Shown here piece after piece: positions 17,631 through 26,660 of a stretch of DNA of 64,000 nt. Under the pieces are notes generated by a model. That model was not told the origin of the DNA, ran no database searches, and saw only the letters and a program-made list of their open reading frames with translations. Positions within the stretch are counted from its first letter, which is position 1. The number at the start of each line of letters is the position of its first letter. Source of the stretch: DASZIT01 sp036489495 (GTDB lineage: Bacteria; Actinomycetota; Acidimicrobiia; Acidimicrobiales; RAAP-2); assembly GCA_036489495.1 (NCBI GenBank), contig DASXFR010000041.1, positions 12,202-76,201 on the forward strand, in the 5' to 3' direction. The translations under genes were made by a program, and so were the position numbers.

Positions 17631-19271
17631 CTACATCACCTCCGGTGCCGACACTCCGAGCAGGCCCAACCCGATGGCCAGGCCGACACGGGTGCCTTCC
17701 ACCAGCCACAGGCGGGCCTGGGTCAGGGCCGGGTCCACATCCTCGGCCAAGATCGGACAGTCGTGGTAGAAGCCATGGAAGTCTCCGGCCAGACGACGGA
17801 CCCAGGTGGTCACCTTGTTCGGCGCCCGATCGACCGCGGCCAGAGCCACCACTTCGGGAAGCTCCTCCAGGTCCCGGATGAGCTCGAGTTCCCGAACGTG
17901 GGTGAGGAGGGAGAGATCGGCGGCCTCCAGCGGAACCCGGACCACGCCGCGTTCGACGGCCTTCCTGGCCACGCCCCCGATCCGGGCATTGGCCATCTGC
18001 ACGTAGAAGACCGGGTTCTCCACCGACTGCTCGCGGGCGGTGGCGAGGTCGAACGTGGTGGCCTGGTCGAGGGTGGTCATGACGCTCAAGATCCGAGTGG
18101 CGTCGGCGCCGATGTCGGCGACCAGCGAATCCAGCGAGATGGCAGTGCCGGCTCGCTTGCCCATCTTCACCGTTTCGTCCCCGTCCACCACCGAGACCAT
18201 CTGCCCGAGTTTCACCTCGAGGCGTCCCTCGGGCACCCCGAGGGCCTCGACCCCGGCCATCAGGCCGGCCACCTGGCCGTGGTGATCGGCGCCGAAGATG
18301 TCGATGACCCGCTCGAACCCCCGGATGAGGAACTTGTCCCGGTGATAGGCGATGTCGCCGGCCAGATAGGTGGCATCGCCGTCCGACTTCCGGAGGACGC
18401 GGTCCCGGCTGTCACCGAGCTCGGTGGTTCGGAACCAGGTGGCGCCGTCCTGTTCGAAGACCAGGCCTTTCTCGGCCAGCAGGGCGATGGTCTCGTCGAC
18501 TGCCCCACTCTCTTCGATGGAGGCCTGGCTGTACCACTCGTCGAACTCGATGTTCACCGAGGCCAGGGTGGCCCGGATCATCTCGAGGATGCGGTCCGCC
18601 GCCCAGCGCCCGGCGACCGTGACGTCGTCCGGCCCGTCATAGATGGCGGCCAATTCGATGATGTACTCGCCTTGATACCCGTCTTCGGGGACGGGCGTGC
18701 CGTGATGGCGGGCCAGGAGGCTCTGACCCAACGTGCGGATCTGCCCCCCGGTGTCGTTCACGTAGTACTCGCGGCTCACCTGATGGCCGGTCCGGGATAA
18801 CACCCGGGCAAGGGAGTCGCCGTAGCTCCCCCACCAACCGTTGCCCACGTGGATCGGGCCGGTGGGATTGGCGGAGAGGAACTCGACCAGGACCCGCTCA
18901 CCGTGTCCGATATCCGGGCGGGCGTAGCCGTCCTCGCCGTCCCGAACCACCTCTACCAGGGCCTCGTGGAGCCACCCGTGGTCGAGGCGGAAGTTGATGA
19001 ACCCGGGGCCGGCAACCTCGACGGAAACGACATGAGTCGGCAGGTGGGCAGTGAGCTCTTCGACCAGAGCGTCAGCCAGTTTGCGACCGTTGGTCCCGGC
19101 CTTCTTGGCCGTCACCAGGGCAATGTTGGTTGACCAGTCGCCGTGCTCCCGGCGGGCCGGCCGCTCGAGGAACACATCGCCGGGGCCGACGGAGATGTCC
19201 AGACCGTCGGCGACGGCAACCGCCGCCAGGGCGCGACTGACGGACTCGGCGAGCTGATCACGGATGGGCAT
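17631..19271 (-). CDS. argS: arginyl-tRNA synthetase
   Basis: A class I synthetase charging tRNA-Arg. The HIGH signature appears as HVGN in ANPTGPIHVGNGWWGSYGD, and the KMSKS loop as KMGKR in VKMGKRAGTAISLDSL, both accepted variants in ArgS. The N-terminal Add-1 domain and the C-terminal helical anticodon-binding (DALR) domain complete 546 residues, a normal size. A tRNA-Arg gene lies 133 bases away in the opposite direction. There is no Shine-Dalgarno before the ATG, and TATTCT sits 10 bases upstream, so the mRNA may have almost no leader. Confidence 0.96.
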   Translation of the reverse strand: MPIRDQLAESVSRALAAVAVADGLDISVGPGDVFLERPARREHGDWSTNIALVTAKKAGTNGRKLADALVEELTAHLPTHVVSVEVAGPGFINFRLDHGWLHEALVEVVRDGEDGYARPDIGHGERVLVEFLSANPTGPIHVGNGWWGSYGDSLARVLSRTGHQVSREYYVNDTGGQIRTLGQSLLARHHGTPVPEDGYQGEYIIELAAIYDGPDDVTVAGRWAADRILEMIRATLASVNIEFDEWYSQASIEESGAVDETIALLAEKGLVFEQDGATWFRTTELGDSRDRVLRKSDGDATYLAGDIAYHRDKFLIRGFERVIDIFGADHHGQVAGLMAGVEALGVPEGRLEVKLGQMVSVVDGDETVKMGKRAGTAISLDSLVADIGADATRILSVMTTLDQATTFDLATAREQSVENPVFYVQMANARIGGVARKAVERGVVRVPLEAADLSLLTHVRELELIRDLEELPEVVALAAVDRAPNKVTTWVRRLAGDFHGFYHDCPILAEDVDPALTQARLWLVEGTRVGLAIGLGLLGVSAPEVM

Positions 19272-19281
19272 GCTGTAAGGG

Positions 19282-19287
19282 AGAATA
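19282..19287 (-). promoter_or_regulatory. -10 hexamer TATTCT of argS
   Basis: TATTCT lies 10 bases before the argS ATG, so the transcript would start about 4 bases upstream of the codon. No clear -35 is visible at 17-18 bases. Confidence 0.45.
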
Positions 19288-19341
19288 CGTCGTTGGGCGA
19301 GTGGGTCGGTTGTCGGCAGGGTGTGGGCACCGGCAGCCGAC

Positions 19342-19347
19342 TACAAT
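19342..19347 (+). promoter_or_regulatory. -10 hexamer TACAAT for tRNA-Arg
   Basis: TACAAT is close to the consensus -10 and points towards the tRNA gene, which would start about 50 bases after the expected transcript start. I see no strong -35. Confidence 0.45.
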
Positions 19348-19404
19348 CAATGGTTCGGTGGTGCGGTTCCACGGTCTTGCGGCCGGGTGGCGGCCCCGCC
19401 GGTT

Positions 19405-19479
19405 GCCCTCGTAGCTCAGCGGATAGAGCATTGGCCTCCGAAGCCATGTGCGCAGGTTCAATTCCTGCCGAGGGCGCCA
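19405..19479 (+). tRNA. tRNA-Arg (anticodon CCG)
   Basis: The acceptor stem GCCCTCG/CGAGGGC is perfect and an encoded GCCA end follows. The D stem GCTC/GAGC, anticodon loop CTCCGAA with anticodon CCG at 19438-19440, and T arm GCAGG-TTCAATT-CCTGC are all present. The outermost anticodon-stem pair is U-U. It reads CGG, a frequent arginine codon in this high-GC window. It lies next to and diverges from argS. Confidence 0.95.
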
Positions 19480-19544
19480 TTTGAGGATCCTCCGCTTCTC
19501 GCCCGGGTCAGCTCAGGGACCGACGGTGGGGACAAGCGGCGGCC

Positions 19545-19550
19545 TACGCT
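19545..19550 (+). promoter_or_regulatory. -10 hexamer TACGCT
   Basis: TACGCT precedes the ATG of the TIGR00725-type gene by 9 bases and no Shine-Dalgarno intervenes, fitting a leaderless or nearly leaderless transcript. Confidence 0.4.
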
Positions 19551-19559
19551 GGGCAGCCT

Positions 19560-20054
19560 ATGGCGACCCAGATCGCGGTCATCGGTGGGTCCGAGGTGAC
19601 CACTCCGGTGGCGGCCTGGGCCGAAACGGTCGGCGCCGCCCTGGCCTCCGCCGGCGCGGTGGTCATCTGCGGGGGGCTCGGCGGGGTGATGGCCGCCAGT
19701 TGCCGGGGTGCCAAGTCAGCCGGTGGGCTGACCATCGGCATCCTCCCCGGCCACGACCCCGCCGCCGCCAACCCGTGGGTCGACGTGGGCATCGCCACCG
19801 GCCTCGGCGAAGCCCGCAACGCCCTGGTGGTCGGATCCGCCGCCGCGGTGATCGCCGTCGACGGGGAGTACGGCACCCTCTCGGAGATCGCCCTCGCCCT
19901 CCGGGCCGGGATCCCGGTCGTCGGCCTCGGCACCTGGTCGCTTACCCGGCCCGATGCTCAGCTGGATGCGGGAATCGTGCCCGTCGAGGATCCGCTCGAG
20001 GCAGTGGCCGCCGCCCTGCGCCTGGCATCGGCCCGATCCTCCCGATCGGGGTGA
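19560..20054 (+). CDS. SLOG-superfamily protein (TIGR00725-like)
   Basis: A 164-residue Rossmann-like protein of the SLOG superfamily that includes DprA and the LOG cytokinin-activating enzymes. The start MATQIAVIGGSE, then VVICGGLGGVMAASCRGAKSAGG and IGILPG, match the nucleotide-binding pattern. The position of the PGGxGT motif is occupied by DGEYGTLSEIA. Members are often called putative lysine decarboxylases, but real relatives hydrolyse nucleotide phosphoribosyl bonds; the substrate here is unknown. A GNAT acetyltransferase gene follows after 7 bases. Confidence 0.75.
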   Translation: MATQIAVIGGSEVTTPVAAWAETVGAALASAGAVVICGGLGGVMAASCRGAKSAGGLTIGILPGHDPAAANPWVDVGIATGLGEARNALVVGSAAAVIAVDGEYGTLSEIALALRAGIPVVGLGTWSLTRPDAQLDAGIVPVEDPLEAVAAALRLASARSSRSG

Positions 20055-20061
20055 CGTCGTC

Positions 20062-20535
20062 ATGATCACCATCCGCCCGGTCGGCGCCGAAGATTGGCAG
20101 GCCTGGCGCCGGCTGCGCCTCGATGCACTGCGCGACGCCCCCGGCGCGTTCAAGACCAAGCTGGCAGAGTGGCAGGGCGACGGCGACATCGAGCCGCGCT
20201 GGCGCGATCGGTTGAGCGCCGTCCCGTTCAACGTCATCGCCGATCTCGACCGGAACCCGGCCGGAATGGTGAGCGCGGTGCCGGACGGCGATGACGTCGA
20301 GCTCATCTCCATTTGGGTCGCGCCATTCGCCCGCGGCCGTGGGGTCGGCGACGCGTTGATCGACGCCGTCCTTGGCTGGGAGGTCATCGAGCCGGCCCGA
20401 CGGGTGGTGTTGTGCGTCATGGAAGGCAACCACCACGCCGCCGCGCTCTATCGCCGTCACGGCTTCGTCGACGAGAGTCCAGGTCAGCCGGCCGGCAACG
20501 GGGAATGGGTCGAACGCCGGATGACCCGCCCGTAG
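20062..20535 (+). CDS. GNAT-family N-acetyltransferase
   Basis: A 157-residue acetyltransferase. The WVAPFARGRGVGDALIDAVL segment near residue 90 is the acetyl-CoA pyrophosphate loop (RGxGxG/A), followed by VLCVMEGNHHAAALYRRHGF, the C-terminal half of the fold. The N-terminal DALRDAPGAFKT block occurs in many uncharacterised actinobacterial members. The acceptor is unknown. The ATG at 20062 is close after the preceding gene, so they are probably co-transcribed. Confidence 0.85.
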   Translation: MITIRPVGAEDWQAWRRLRLDALRDAPGAFKTKLAEWQGDGDIEPRWRDRLSAVPFNVIADLDRNPAGMVSAVPDGDDVELISIWVAPFARGRGVGDALIDAVLGWEVIEPARRVVLCVMEGNHHAAALYRRHGFVDESPGQPAGNGEWVERRMTRP

Positions 20536-20564
20536 AAACCCGGGCCCACCTCGGATCACAAACG

Positions 20565-20596
20565 TTGACCCCCCGATTCCCGTCGGGATACGGGAA
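20565..20596 (+). promoter_or_regulatory. promoter-like hexamers overlapped by a TTCCCGT/ACGGGAA dyad
   Basis: TTGACC (20565-20570) and TACGGG (20589-20594) are 18 bases apart, a fair -35 and a weak -10. A perfect inverted repeat with 7-base arms (20577-20583 and 20590-20596) sits between and over them. It lies about 85 bases before the HTH regulator gene and could be its operator. A second short dyad, CACAA/TTGTG, follows near 20617-20634. Confidence 0.4.
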
Positions 20597-20678
20597 CGAA
20601 ATTGCCGGTGTGAACGCACAAGGGAAATTTTGTGTTATTCCGGAGGAAACCCGAAAATCAGGTGAGGGAGGGTCTGGG

Positions 20679-21359
20679 GTGGATGACGAAGTGCAGCGCG
20701 AGGCTCGCGCTCTCGGCGATCCGACTCGCCACCGCCTGTTCCGCTACATCCTGGAGGCTCCGGACCCGGTCGGGGTCGCCGACCTCACCGACCACGTGAA
20801 GCTCAACCACAATGCCGTTCGCCAACATCTGGCCGTGCTCAAGGAAGCCCACTTGGTGCTGGAGGGCGTCGAGGTCCGGCGCCAACCCGGCCGCCCCCGG
20901 CTGCTGTACCGCCTCCACCCGGAAGCCGCCGGCCGGTGGGGCACTCCCGGTCCCTACGCCTGGCTGGCCCGACTCCTGAGCGACGCGGTTCGCCACAACT
21001 TGGCGCCCCGGCAGATCGGCCGCCAGGAAGGGCGCCGTCGCGGAGCCGAGTTGGAAGGCACCGGAAACCAACTCGATCTGTTGGAAGAGGAAATGACCCG
21101 GCGCGGCTTTCGCCCGACCCGGACCGAACGGACCCGGCGAGTCGACTTCGTTCTCGACCGTTGCCCGTTCGAAGACGTCGCCCACACCGATCCGGAAACC
21201 GTCTGCCAGCTCCACCTGGGCCAGGCTGAGGGCCTGGCCGAAGCCGTCGGCGGTGTGGCCGTCGAGCGGCTGGAAGCCAAGGACGCGCGTCGGGCCGGCT
21301 GCCGTCTGGTGGTACGGCTGGAGCCGGACGGCACCTCCGATGCCGCCCGGATTGGTTGA
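20679..21359 (+). CDS. winged-helix regulator with C-terminal cysteine motif (SufR-like)
   Basis: A 226-residue DNA-binding protein. Residues 1-75 are an ArsR/MarR-type winged helix (ALGDPTRHRLFRYIL, then VKLNHNAVRQHLAVLKEAHLV as recognition helix). A basic linker RQPGRPRLLY follows, and the C-terminal domain has DRCPFEDVAH, a second cysteine in ETVCQLHLGQAEGLAEAVGG and a third near the end. This C-terminal layout resembles SufR-type Fe-S sensors. I chose the GTG at 20679 because AGGGAGGG precedes it. A regulator with the same layout occurs at 60833. Confidence 0.7.
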   Translation: MDDEVQREARALGDPTRHRLFRYILEAPDPVGVADLTDHVKLNHNAVRQHLAVLKEAHLVLEGVEVRRQPGRPRLLYRLHPEAAGRWGTPGPYAWLARLLSDAVRHNLAPRQIGRQEGRRRGAELEGTGNQLDLLEEEMTRRGFRPTRTERTRRVDFVLDRCPFEDVAHTDPETVCQLHLGQAEGLAEAVGGVAVERLEAKDARRAGCRLVVRLEPDGTSDAARIG

Positions 21360-21371
21360 CACCCCCTCCGG

Positions 21372-22070
21372 TTACCCCGGTACCGCCAATCCGGTCTGGC
21401 GAAGGGTGATGTTGTAGCGACCGCCGCAAAGACCGATGGCCGGATCCCCGGTGCCCGGGAGGAGTTTCGGCACGCCGTGGTAGGCGAGCCGGGATTGGCC
21501 CCCGAAGACGAACAGGTCACCCGACTCGAGCTCGATGTCGGTCCACGGCCGGTTGCGGGTGGCGGTATTGCCGAAGCGGAAGATGCAGGTCTCTCCCAGA
21601 CTGAGGGAGACGACCGGTCCTGCACTTCGCTCGTCCCGGTCGGCGTGCATGCCCATCCGGGCGGCGGGGGCATACCAATTGATGAGGGCGACGTCGGGTC
21701 GGTAGGCGTTCCCGATGGACGGATCCTGGTAGGCGTCGGCGACGGCGCGCCGACCCAGCGCTCCCAGCTCCTCCGGGAAGGGTGCCACCGTCCGGCCGTC
21801 ACCGTCGACCACCTGCAGGCTGTAGCCGTAGGGGAACCAGTGCCAGCCCAGGCAGGCCATCTCTACCGACATGACGCCCCCGGTGGGCAGACGGGGCGCG
21901 TGGGTGCCTCCGGCCTGGGCGATCCACGTCGCGCACGAACCGACCAGCTGCCGTTGGGCATCGAGGTCGAGCCATCCGGACAGGTGCACCGCGCCCGGGG
22001 ACACCTCGACCCGTTCTGGTGGAATCAGCCGCGGCATGACCCGACCACCCTGCCACAGGCCTGGCTGCAC
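21372..22070 (-). CDS. alkB: alpha-ketoglutarate-dependent alkylated-DNA dioxygenase (AlkB)
   Basis: Oxidatively removes methyl groups from N1-methyladenine and N3-methylcytosine in DNA or RNA. The iron ligands are in GMHADRDE (HxD) and the distal histidine of LAYHGVPK; GGRYNITLRQTG supplies the two arginines for 2-oxoglutarate and substrate. ACLGWHWFPYGYS and DVALINWYAPAARMG match bacterial AlkB closely. The length is about 232 residues from 22070; a second ATG at 22037 would give 221. It converges with the HTH gene with a 12-base gap. Confidence 0.92.
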   Translation of the reverse strand: MQPGLWQGGRVMPRLIPPERVEVSPGAVHLSGWLDLDAQRQLVGSCATWIAQAGGTHAPRLPTGGVMSVEMACLGWHWFPYGYSLQVVDGDGRTVAPFPEELGALGRRAVADAYQDPSIGNAYRPDVALINWYAPAARMGMHADRDERSAGPVVSLSLGETCIFRFGNTATRNRPWTDIELESGDLFVFGGQSRLAYHGVPKLLPGTGDPAIGLCGGRYNITLRQTGLAVPG

Positions 22071-22123
22071 CCTGATGGCGGCCGTCCGGCCGAGATCGTC
22101 AACCGTCGTGTAGACCGGACCGG

Positions 22124-22378
22124 GTGAAGCTGAAGCTCGACCTCCACGACATCTACAACCGCGGTGATGACATCGACCGGGCGCTCCGATCGGTCATCGA
22201 TGAAGCCGTCGAGAAGAAGGCGCGGCTGGTCGAGATCATCCCGGGCAAGGGAAGCGGCCAGCTGAAGAAGCGGGTCTTGCGGTTTCTCGACCAGAAGGAG
22301 ATCAAGGCGCTCTACGACCGGGTCGAGAAGGACTCCCACAACTTCGGGAGGGTGTTCGTCCATTTCCGATGGAAATGA
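22124..22378 (+). CDS. stand-alone Smr-domain protein
   Basis: An 84-residue protein consisting of only an Smr (small MutS-related) domain: LDLHDIYNRGDD near the start corresponds to the DLH motif, and EIIPGKGSGQLKKRVLRFL to the GxGxG loop. Smr domains are nucleases, nicking DNA or cutting RNA in stalled translation. No MutS2 portion is present. The start is GTG, and the gene diverges from alkB with a 53-base gap, which may hold both promoters. Confidence 0.85.
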   Translation: MKLKLDLHDIYNRGDDIDRALRSVIDEAVEKKARLVEIIPGKGSGQLKKRVLRFLDQKEIKALYDRVEKDSHNFGRVFVHFRWK

Positions 22379-22394
22379 TCGTCGGCGAAGCCGG

Positions 22395-22925
22395 TTACAC
22401 AGGGCCGGCGATCTCCGGACCCTGGCGGGCAAGCCAGCGCAAGCGGGCGGCCCGGGCATCCCACGAATAGATCACCGCGGTTCCGGCCACCAGGTCGTGG
22501 AAGCCCCGGCGCTCCCGCTGGACCAGTATCCCCAGAAAGCCGAGACCGACCGCGGCGATGCTCAACGGAATCGCCAGGGTACGGACGACAGCTTGGCGGG
22601 CGGTCAGCGGAGTTCCGTCCGCCTTGACCACCTGGATCCCCAACACCGCCATGCCGATGGTCTTCCCGTTGAGCGCCCATTGATAGGCGAAATAGACGAA
22701 CTCCCAGACCACCAGCACGATCAGCGTCGGGATCTGGTTCCGGTTTATCGAGAAGGCTCTCCCCGTCGACAATTGCACCGTCAAGGAGACCGCCCCGAGC
22801 CCGAGGGCGTACAGGCCCCATGAGGCCCCCACGTCGGCGGCGAAGGCGGCGAGCCGGCTGACGGCTCCGGCATAGTGACCTTGCCTCCCTTCGTAGAGGG
22901 CGGGCGGCTCGGCGGCGATCATCAT
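22395..22925 (-). CDS. RDD-family membrane protein
   Basis: A 176-residue protein with an N-terminal RLAAFAADVGASWGLYAL segment (the R...D positions of the RDD domain) and about three transmembrane helices. NGKTIGMAVLGIQVVKADG is the usual central loop and RRGFHDLVAGTAVI the C-terminal signature. Some RDD proteins act as ion exchangers, but most have no known role. The ATG at 22925 overlaps the stop of the upstream nonapeptide-repeat gene in ATGA, so the two are coupled and probably work together. Confidence 0.88.
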   Translation of the reverse strand: MMIAAEPPALYEGRQGHYAGAVSRLAAFAADVGASWGLYALGLGAVSLTVQLSTGRAFSINRNQIPTLIVLVVWEFVYFAYQWALNGKTIGMAVLGIQVVKADGTPLTARQAVVRTLAIPLSIAAVGLGFLGILVQRERRGFHDLVAGTAVIYSWDARAARLRWLARQGPEIAGPV

Positions 22926-23452
22926 CGGGCTTCGCTCGAGGTGGCCTGGTTCGAAGCTGTGGCGTCGGCGATCGGGGCGGGCGGAACCAAAGTTCGCGGT
23001 CCCACCGGCAGCGAGTCCGGCGCCCGTCGCAGGATCCGATTGGTCCAACGGGCGAAGAAATCATCCAGGCCGACGCCCTGGGCCCGGATCACATCCAGGA
23101 CCTCGGCGGCAACACCGCTGGTCGATTGGGCGATGATCGAACCCAGCTCGGTCTGTGCCACCAATGACTCGATGTCGAGTTGGTCGACGATCCGTCGGAC
23201 GTCAACTCGCTCAACCAGGGCGTTGACGTCCACCCTTTCGACGATCTTCTCCACATCGACCCGCTCGACGATCTTTTCGACGTCCACCCGATCGACGAGG
23301 GCGTCGGCATTGACCCTGGACACCAGACGATCGACGTCGACCCGTTCGACGATCGCATTGAGGTCGATCGAATCGATCACCAGATTGGCCACCCGCTCGG
23401 CAATCGACTGGGCCATCCGTTCGAAGCGGTCGTTGATCGGATTCGGGCTCAC
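22922..23452 (-). CDS. nonapeptide-repeat protein coupled to an RDD protein
   Basis: A 176-residue protein whose residues 29-109 consist of nine consecutive 9-residue units of the form VDVxxIVER: IDLNAIVER, VDVDRLVSR, VNADALVDR, VDVEKIVER (twice), VDVNALVER, VDVRRIVDQ, LDIESLVAQ, TELGSIIAQ. The alternation of acidic, hydrophobic and basic positions suggests a regular solenoid or amphipathic rod. The C-terminal 60 residues have an aromatic LDDFFARWTNRILRR block, which may contact the membrane, and a disordered tail. No signal peptide. Function unknown; I recall similar repeat proteins next to RDD genes in other actinobacteria. Confidence 0.82.
   Translation of the reverse strand: MSPNPINDRFERMAQSIAERVANLVIDSIDLNAIVERVDVDRLVSRVNADALVDRVDVEKIVERVDVEKIVERVDVNALVERVDVRRIVDQLDIESLVAQTELGSIIAQSTSGVAAEVLDVIRAQGVGLDDFFARWTNRILRRAPDSLPVGPRTLVPPAPIADATASNQATSSEAR
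23126..23368. repeat. nine 27-base coding repeats
   Basis: This stretch codes for nine 9-residue units of the RDD-linked protein. Neighbouring copies differ mostly at single bases; two units encode identical peptides. The similarity makes slippage or recombination between units possible. Confidence 0.85.
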
Positions 23453-23584
23453 CGTGAATTACCCCGGCAGGTGGACGGCAGACGCATGCCGACAGTGTCC
23501 CATCGGATCCGTTTTGGGTCGTGGACCGTCGGGGTCACTTGGCCACTTCACCGCCGACGCCGTCGCCGGCGCCCGATCAACCGC

Positions 23585-24046
23585 TCAAGCGGCCGTGAGC
23601 TTCGCCACCGCCTCGAGTGCCCGGTCGGCGTGCAGGTTCATCCTCACTTCGCTTTGGACGATGGCGGCGATCTTCATGTCGCGTCCGATCACGAACGTCG
23701 CCCGCTTGGTGGGGGTCAGGACGGTGATCCGGCGCCTGACCCCGTACTGGGTGGCGACGGCGCCGTCCGGATCGGAGAGCAGAGGAAAGTCGAACGAATG
23801 CTTGTCCGAGAACCGCTTTTGCTTCTCCACCTGGTCGGCGCTGATCCCGATCCGCTGCGCGCCCACCGCTTCGAACTCCGCCTTCATGTCCCGGAAGTGG
23901 CAGCTCTCCGCGGTGCAGCCCGGCGTCATTGCCGCCGGGTAGAAGAACAGGACCACCGGGCCGTCGGCAACCATGGTGCTGAGTCGGCGGAGGTTCCCGT
24001 TCTCGTCGGGTAATTCGAAGTCCGGTGCGATATCGCCTACTTGCAT
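23585..24046 (-). CDS. thioredoxin-dependent peroxiredoxin (Bcp/PrxQ-like)
   Basis: A 153-residue thiol peroxidase. MTPGCTAESCHFRD holds the peroxidatic cysteine and, five residues later, the resolving cysteine, the arrangement of the atypical two-cysteine PrxQ class. PDENGNLRRLS and VLFFYPAAMTPGC are typical of the fold. It differs from the second, more classical Bcp at 35712 by RMNLHADRALEA in place of the usual C-terminus. It lies alone between the nonapeptide-repeat gene and a MarR gene. Confidence 0.88.
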   Translation of the reverse strand: MQVGDIAPDFELPDENGNLRRLSTMVADGPVVLFFYPAAMTPGCTAESCHFRDMKAEFEAVGAQRIGISADQVEKQKRFSDKHSFDFPLLSDPDGAVATQYGVRRRITVLTPTKRATFVIGRDMKIAAIVQSEVRMNLHADRALEAVAKLTAA

Positions 24047-24102
24047 AGCGGTGAGGCTAACGGCTCACCGGGTGAGGCGCCCGTCGGGTTGCCCCCGGCG
24101 CC

Positions 24103-24603
24103 TCAGGTGGGGACGTTCCGTTGGAACACCGCCGAGCTGATCTTGAGGAACTTGCGGACGACGGCCAGTTCGTCGGCGGCGAACTCGGCCAGCGCGACTC
24201 GGGCGTCTTCGATCATCGGGAGGTGGTAGGCCAACACCTTGCGGTGGGCGGCCGGGACCATCTCCACCAGCACCCGGCGGCGGTCGTCGTCGTCCCGGCG
24301 GCGCCGCACGTAGCCGGCGGCCTCCAGCCGGTCGATCACGAAGGTCATGGTCCCCGACGAGATCCGGGCCGCCTGGGCCAGGGCTCCCGCCGTCATCGGC
24401 TGGTGCTGATCGAGGATGTCGATGCAGCGGAAGTCGGTCCGGTTCAGCCCGAGCTTGCCGGCCACTGCATCGTCGAAGATGTCGACGGCCATCTGATAGG
24501 CCCGCATCGCCTCGCTGAGGTCGCGGTGGCCGGAGAGCAAGGCCGGAGTCGGCGGGTCGGCTGCCGGGCTGACGGTTTCCGACCCGGCCATCTTGGTTGA
24601 CAC
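24103..24603 (-). CDS. MarR-family transcriptional regulator
   Basis: A 166-residue winged-helix dimer. LGLNRTDFRCIDILDQHQPMTAGALAQAARISSGTMTFVIDRLEAAGYVRRRRDDDDRR covers helices 2-4 and the wing; DxR(R) at the wing tip is the usual DNA-contact signature. It diverges from an ABC exporter, so repression of that exporter until a ligand binds is likely (inference). It starts with GTG; TAGAGT lies 6 bases upstream with no Shine-Dalgarno, so it is probably leaderless. Confidence 0.9.
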   Translation of the reverse strand: MSTKMAGSETVSPAADPPTPALLSGHRDLSEAMRAYQMAVDIFDDAVAGKLGLNRTDFRCIDILDQHQPMTAGALAQAARISSGTMTFVIDRLEAAGYVRRRRDDDDRRRVLVEMVPAAHRKVLAYHLPMIEDARVALAEFAADELAVVRKFLKISSAVFQRNVPT

Positions 24604-24609
24604 GCAAAT

Positions 24610-24625
24610 ACTCTAATATCTAAGA
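24610..24625 (-). promoter_or_regulatory. MarR -10 hexamer overlapped by an imperfect palindrome
   Basis: TAGAGT (24615-24610) precedes the marR-like GTG by 6 bases. The AT-rich 14-mer at 24612-24625 is palindromic at 10 of 14 positions and covers this hexamer, so it could be the regulator's own binding site. The AT-rich 100-base gap up to the ABC gene is otherwise unremarkable. Confidence 0.35.
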
Positions 24626-24710
24626 TGTCCAAAAGTAAAGGGAATTACACCGCAACGCCGCACGCCGCCACGCCACACTGGTCGTGCATTCGAAGACGGG
24701 ATCGCTGCCG

Positions 24711-25753
<1,043 letters not shown>

Positions 25754-25754
<1 letters not shown>

Positions 25755-26596
25755 TGACCACCACCACCATCTCCGTTCCGACCGTCACCGGCGCACCGTT
25801 GGCGACCGGCATCGGCGGCCGCCTCCGGTGGGCCGTCTCCGACACCCTGACCATTACCAAGCGCAACCTGATCGCCACCACCCGGATCCCGCAGGTGATG
25901 TTCTTCGCCACCGTGCAGCCGATCATGTTCGTCCTGCTCTTCCGTTATGTCTTCGGCGGGGCGATCAATCCGGGTCATGGGATCAGTTACGTCAACTACC
26001 TGATGCCGGGGATCTTCGTCCAGACGGTGGCGTTCGGCGCCGTCCAGACCAGCATCGGCCTGGCCGAGGACCTCCAGAAGGGACTCATCGAACGGTTCCG
26101 GGCCCTGCCGATGGCCCGCTCCGCGGTGCTGGTCGGCCGCACGGTGGCCGACCTGGTCCGCAACGTGGGGGTGGTCATCGTCATGACCGGGGTGGGACTG
26201 CTGGTCGGCTTCCGACCGACCACCGGGGTCCTGCCCTTCATGGCTGCCGTCGGGCTCATCCTCCTGTTCGCCTACGCCCTGTCGTGGGGGTTTGCCCTGG
26301 TCGGGTTGTCGGCGTCCAACAGCGAGACGGCCCAGGTGATGTCGTTCCCGCTGCTGTTCCCGTTGGTGTTCGCCTCCTCCGCCTTCGTCCCGCTGTCCGC
26401 CATGCCTGGCTGGCTGCGCGGTTTCGCCACCTACCAGCCGGTGAGCGTGATGGTGACATCCTGTCGGGCCCTGATGATCGGGGGCCCCACCGCCCACTGG
26501 GTGATCCAAGCCCTGCTGTGGACGGTGGGCATCCTCATCGTGCTGCCCCCGCTCGCCGTCTGGCGGTACCGGACCCGCACGGACCGAACCGCCTGA
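25754..26596 (+). CDS. ABC-2 type permease (DrrB-like)
   Basis: A 280-residue membrane protein with six predicted helices and the ABC-2 signature region EDLQKGLIERFRALPMARSAVLVGRTVADL. The N-terminal TITKRNLIATTRIPQVMFFATVQPIMFVLLF and the C-terminal FASSAFVPLSAMPGWLRGFATYQPVSV match DrrB-type exporters. AGGAGG lies 6 bases before the ATG. With the ATPase upstream it forms a complete exporter for hydrophobic drugs or lipids; the substrate is not evident. Confidence 0.92.
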
Positions 26597-26660
26597 GCCC
26601 CTTTGGTAGGCCCCCGTCCCGGCATGGCGCCTGGCGCCCGGGAGTGGGCAGAATGGGTCC

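Noticed and set aside
20611..20634. CRP-type site before the HTH regulator
   Set aside because: TGTGAACGCACA looks similar, but the half-sites are wrongly spaced for TGTGA-N6-TCACA.
23126..23368. CRISPR-like repeat array
   Set aside because: The repeats have no spacers, are 27 bases long and in frame, and encode a clear 9-residue protein repeat.
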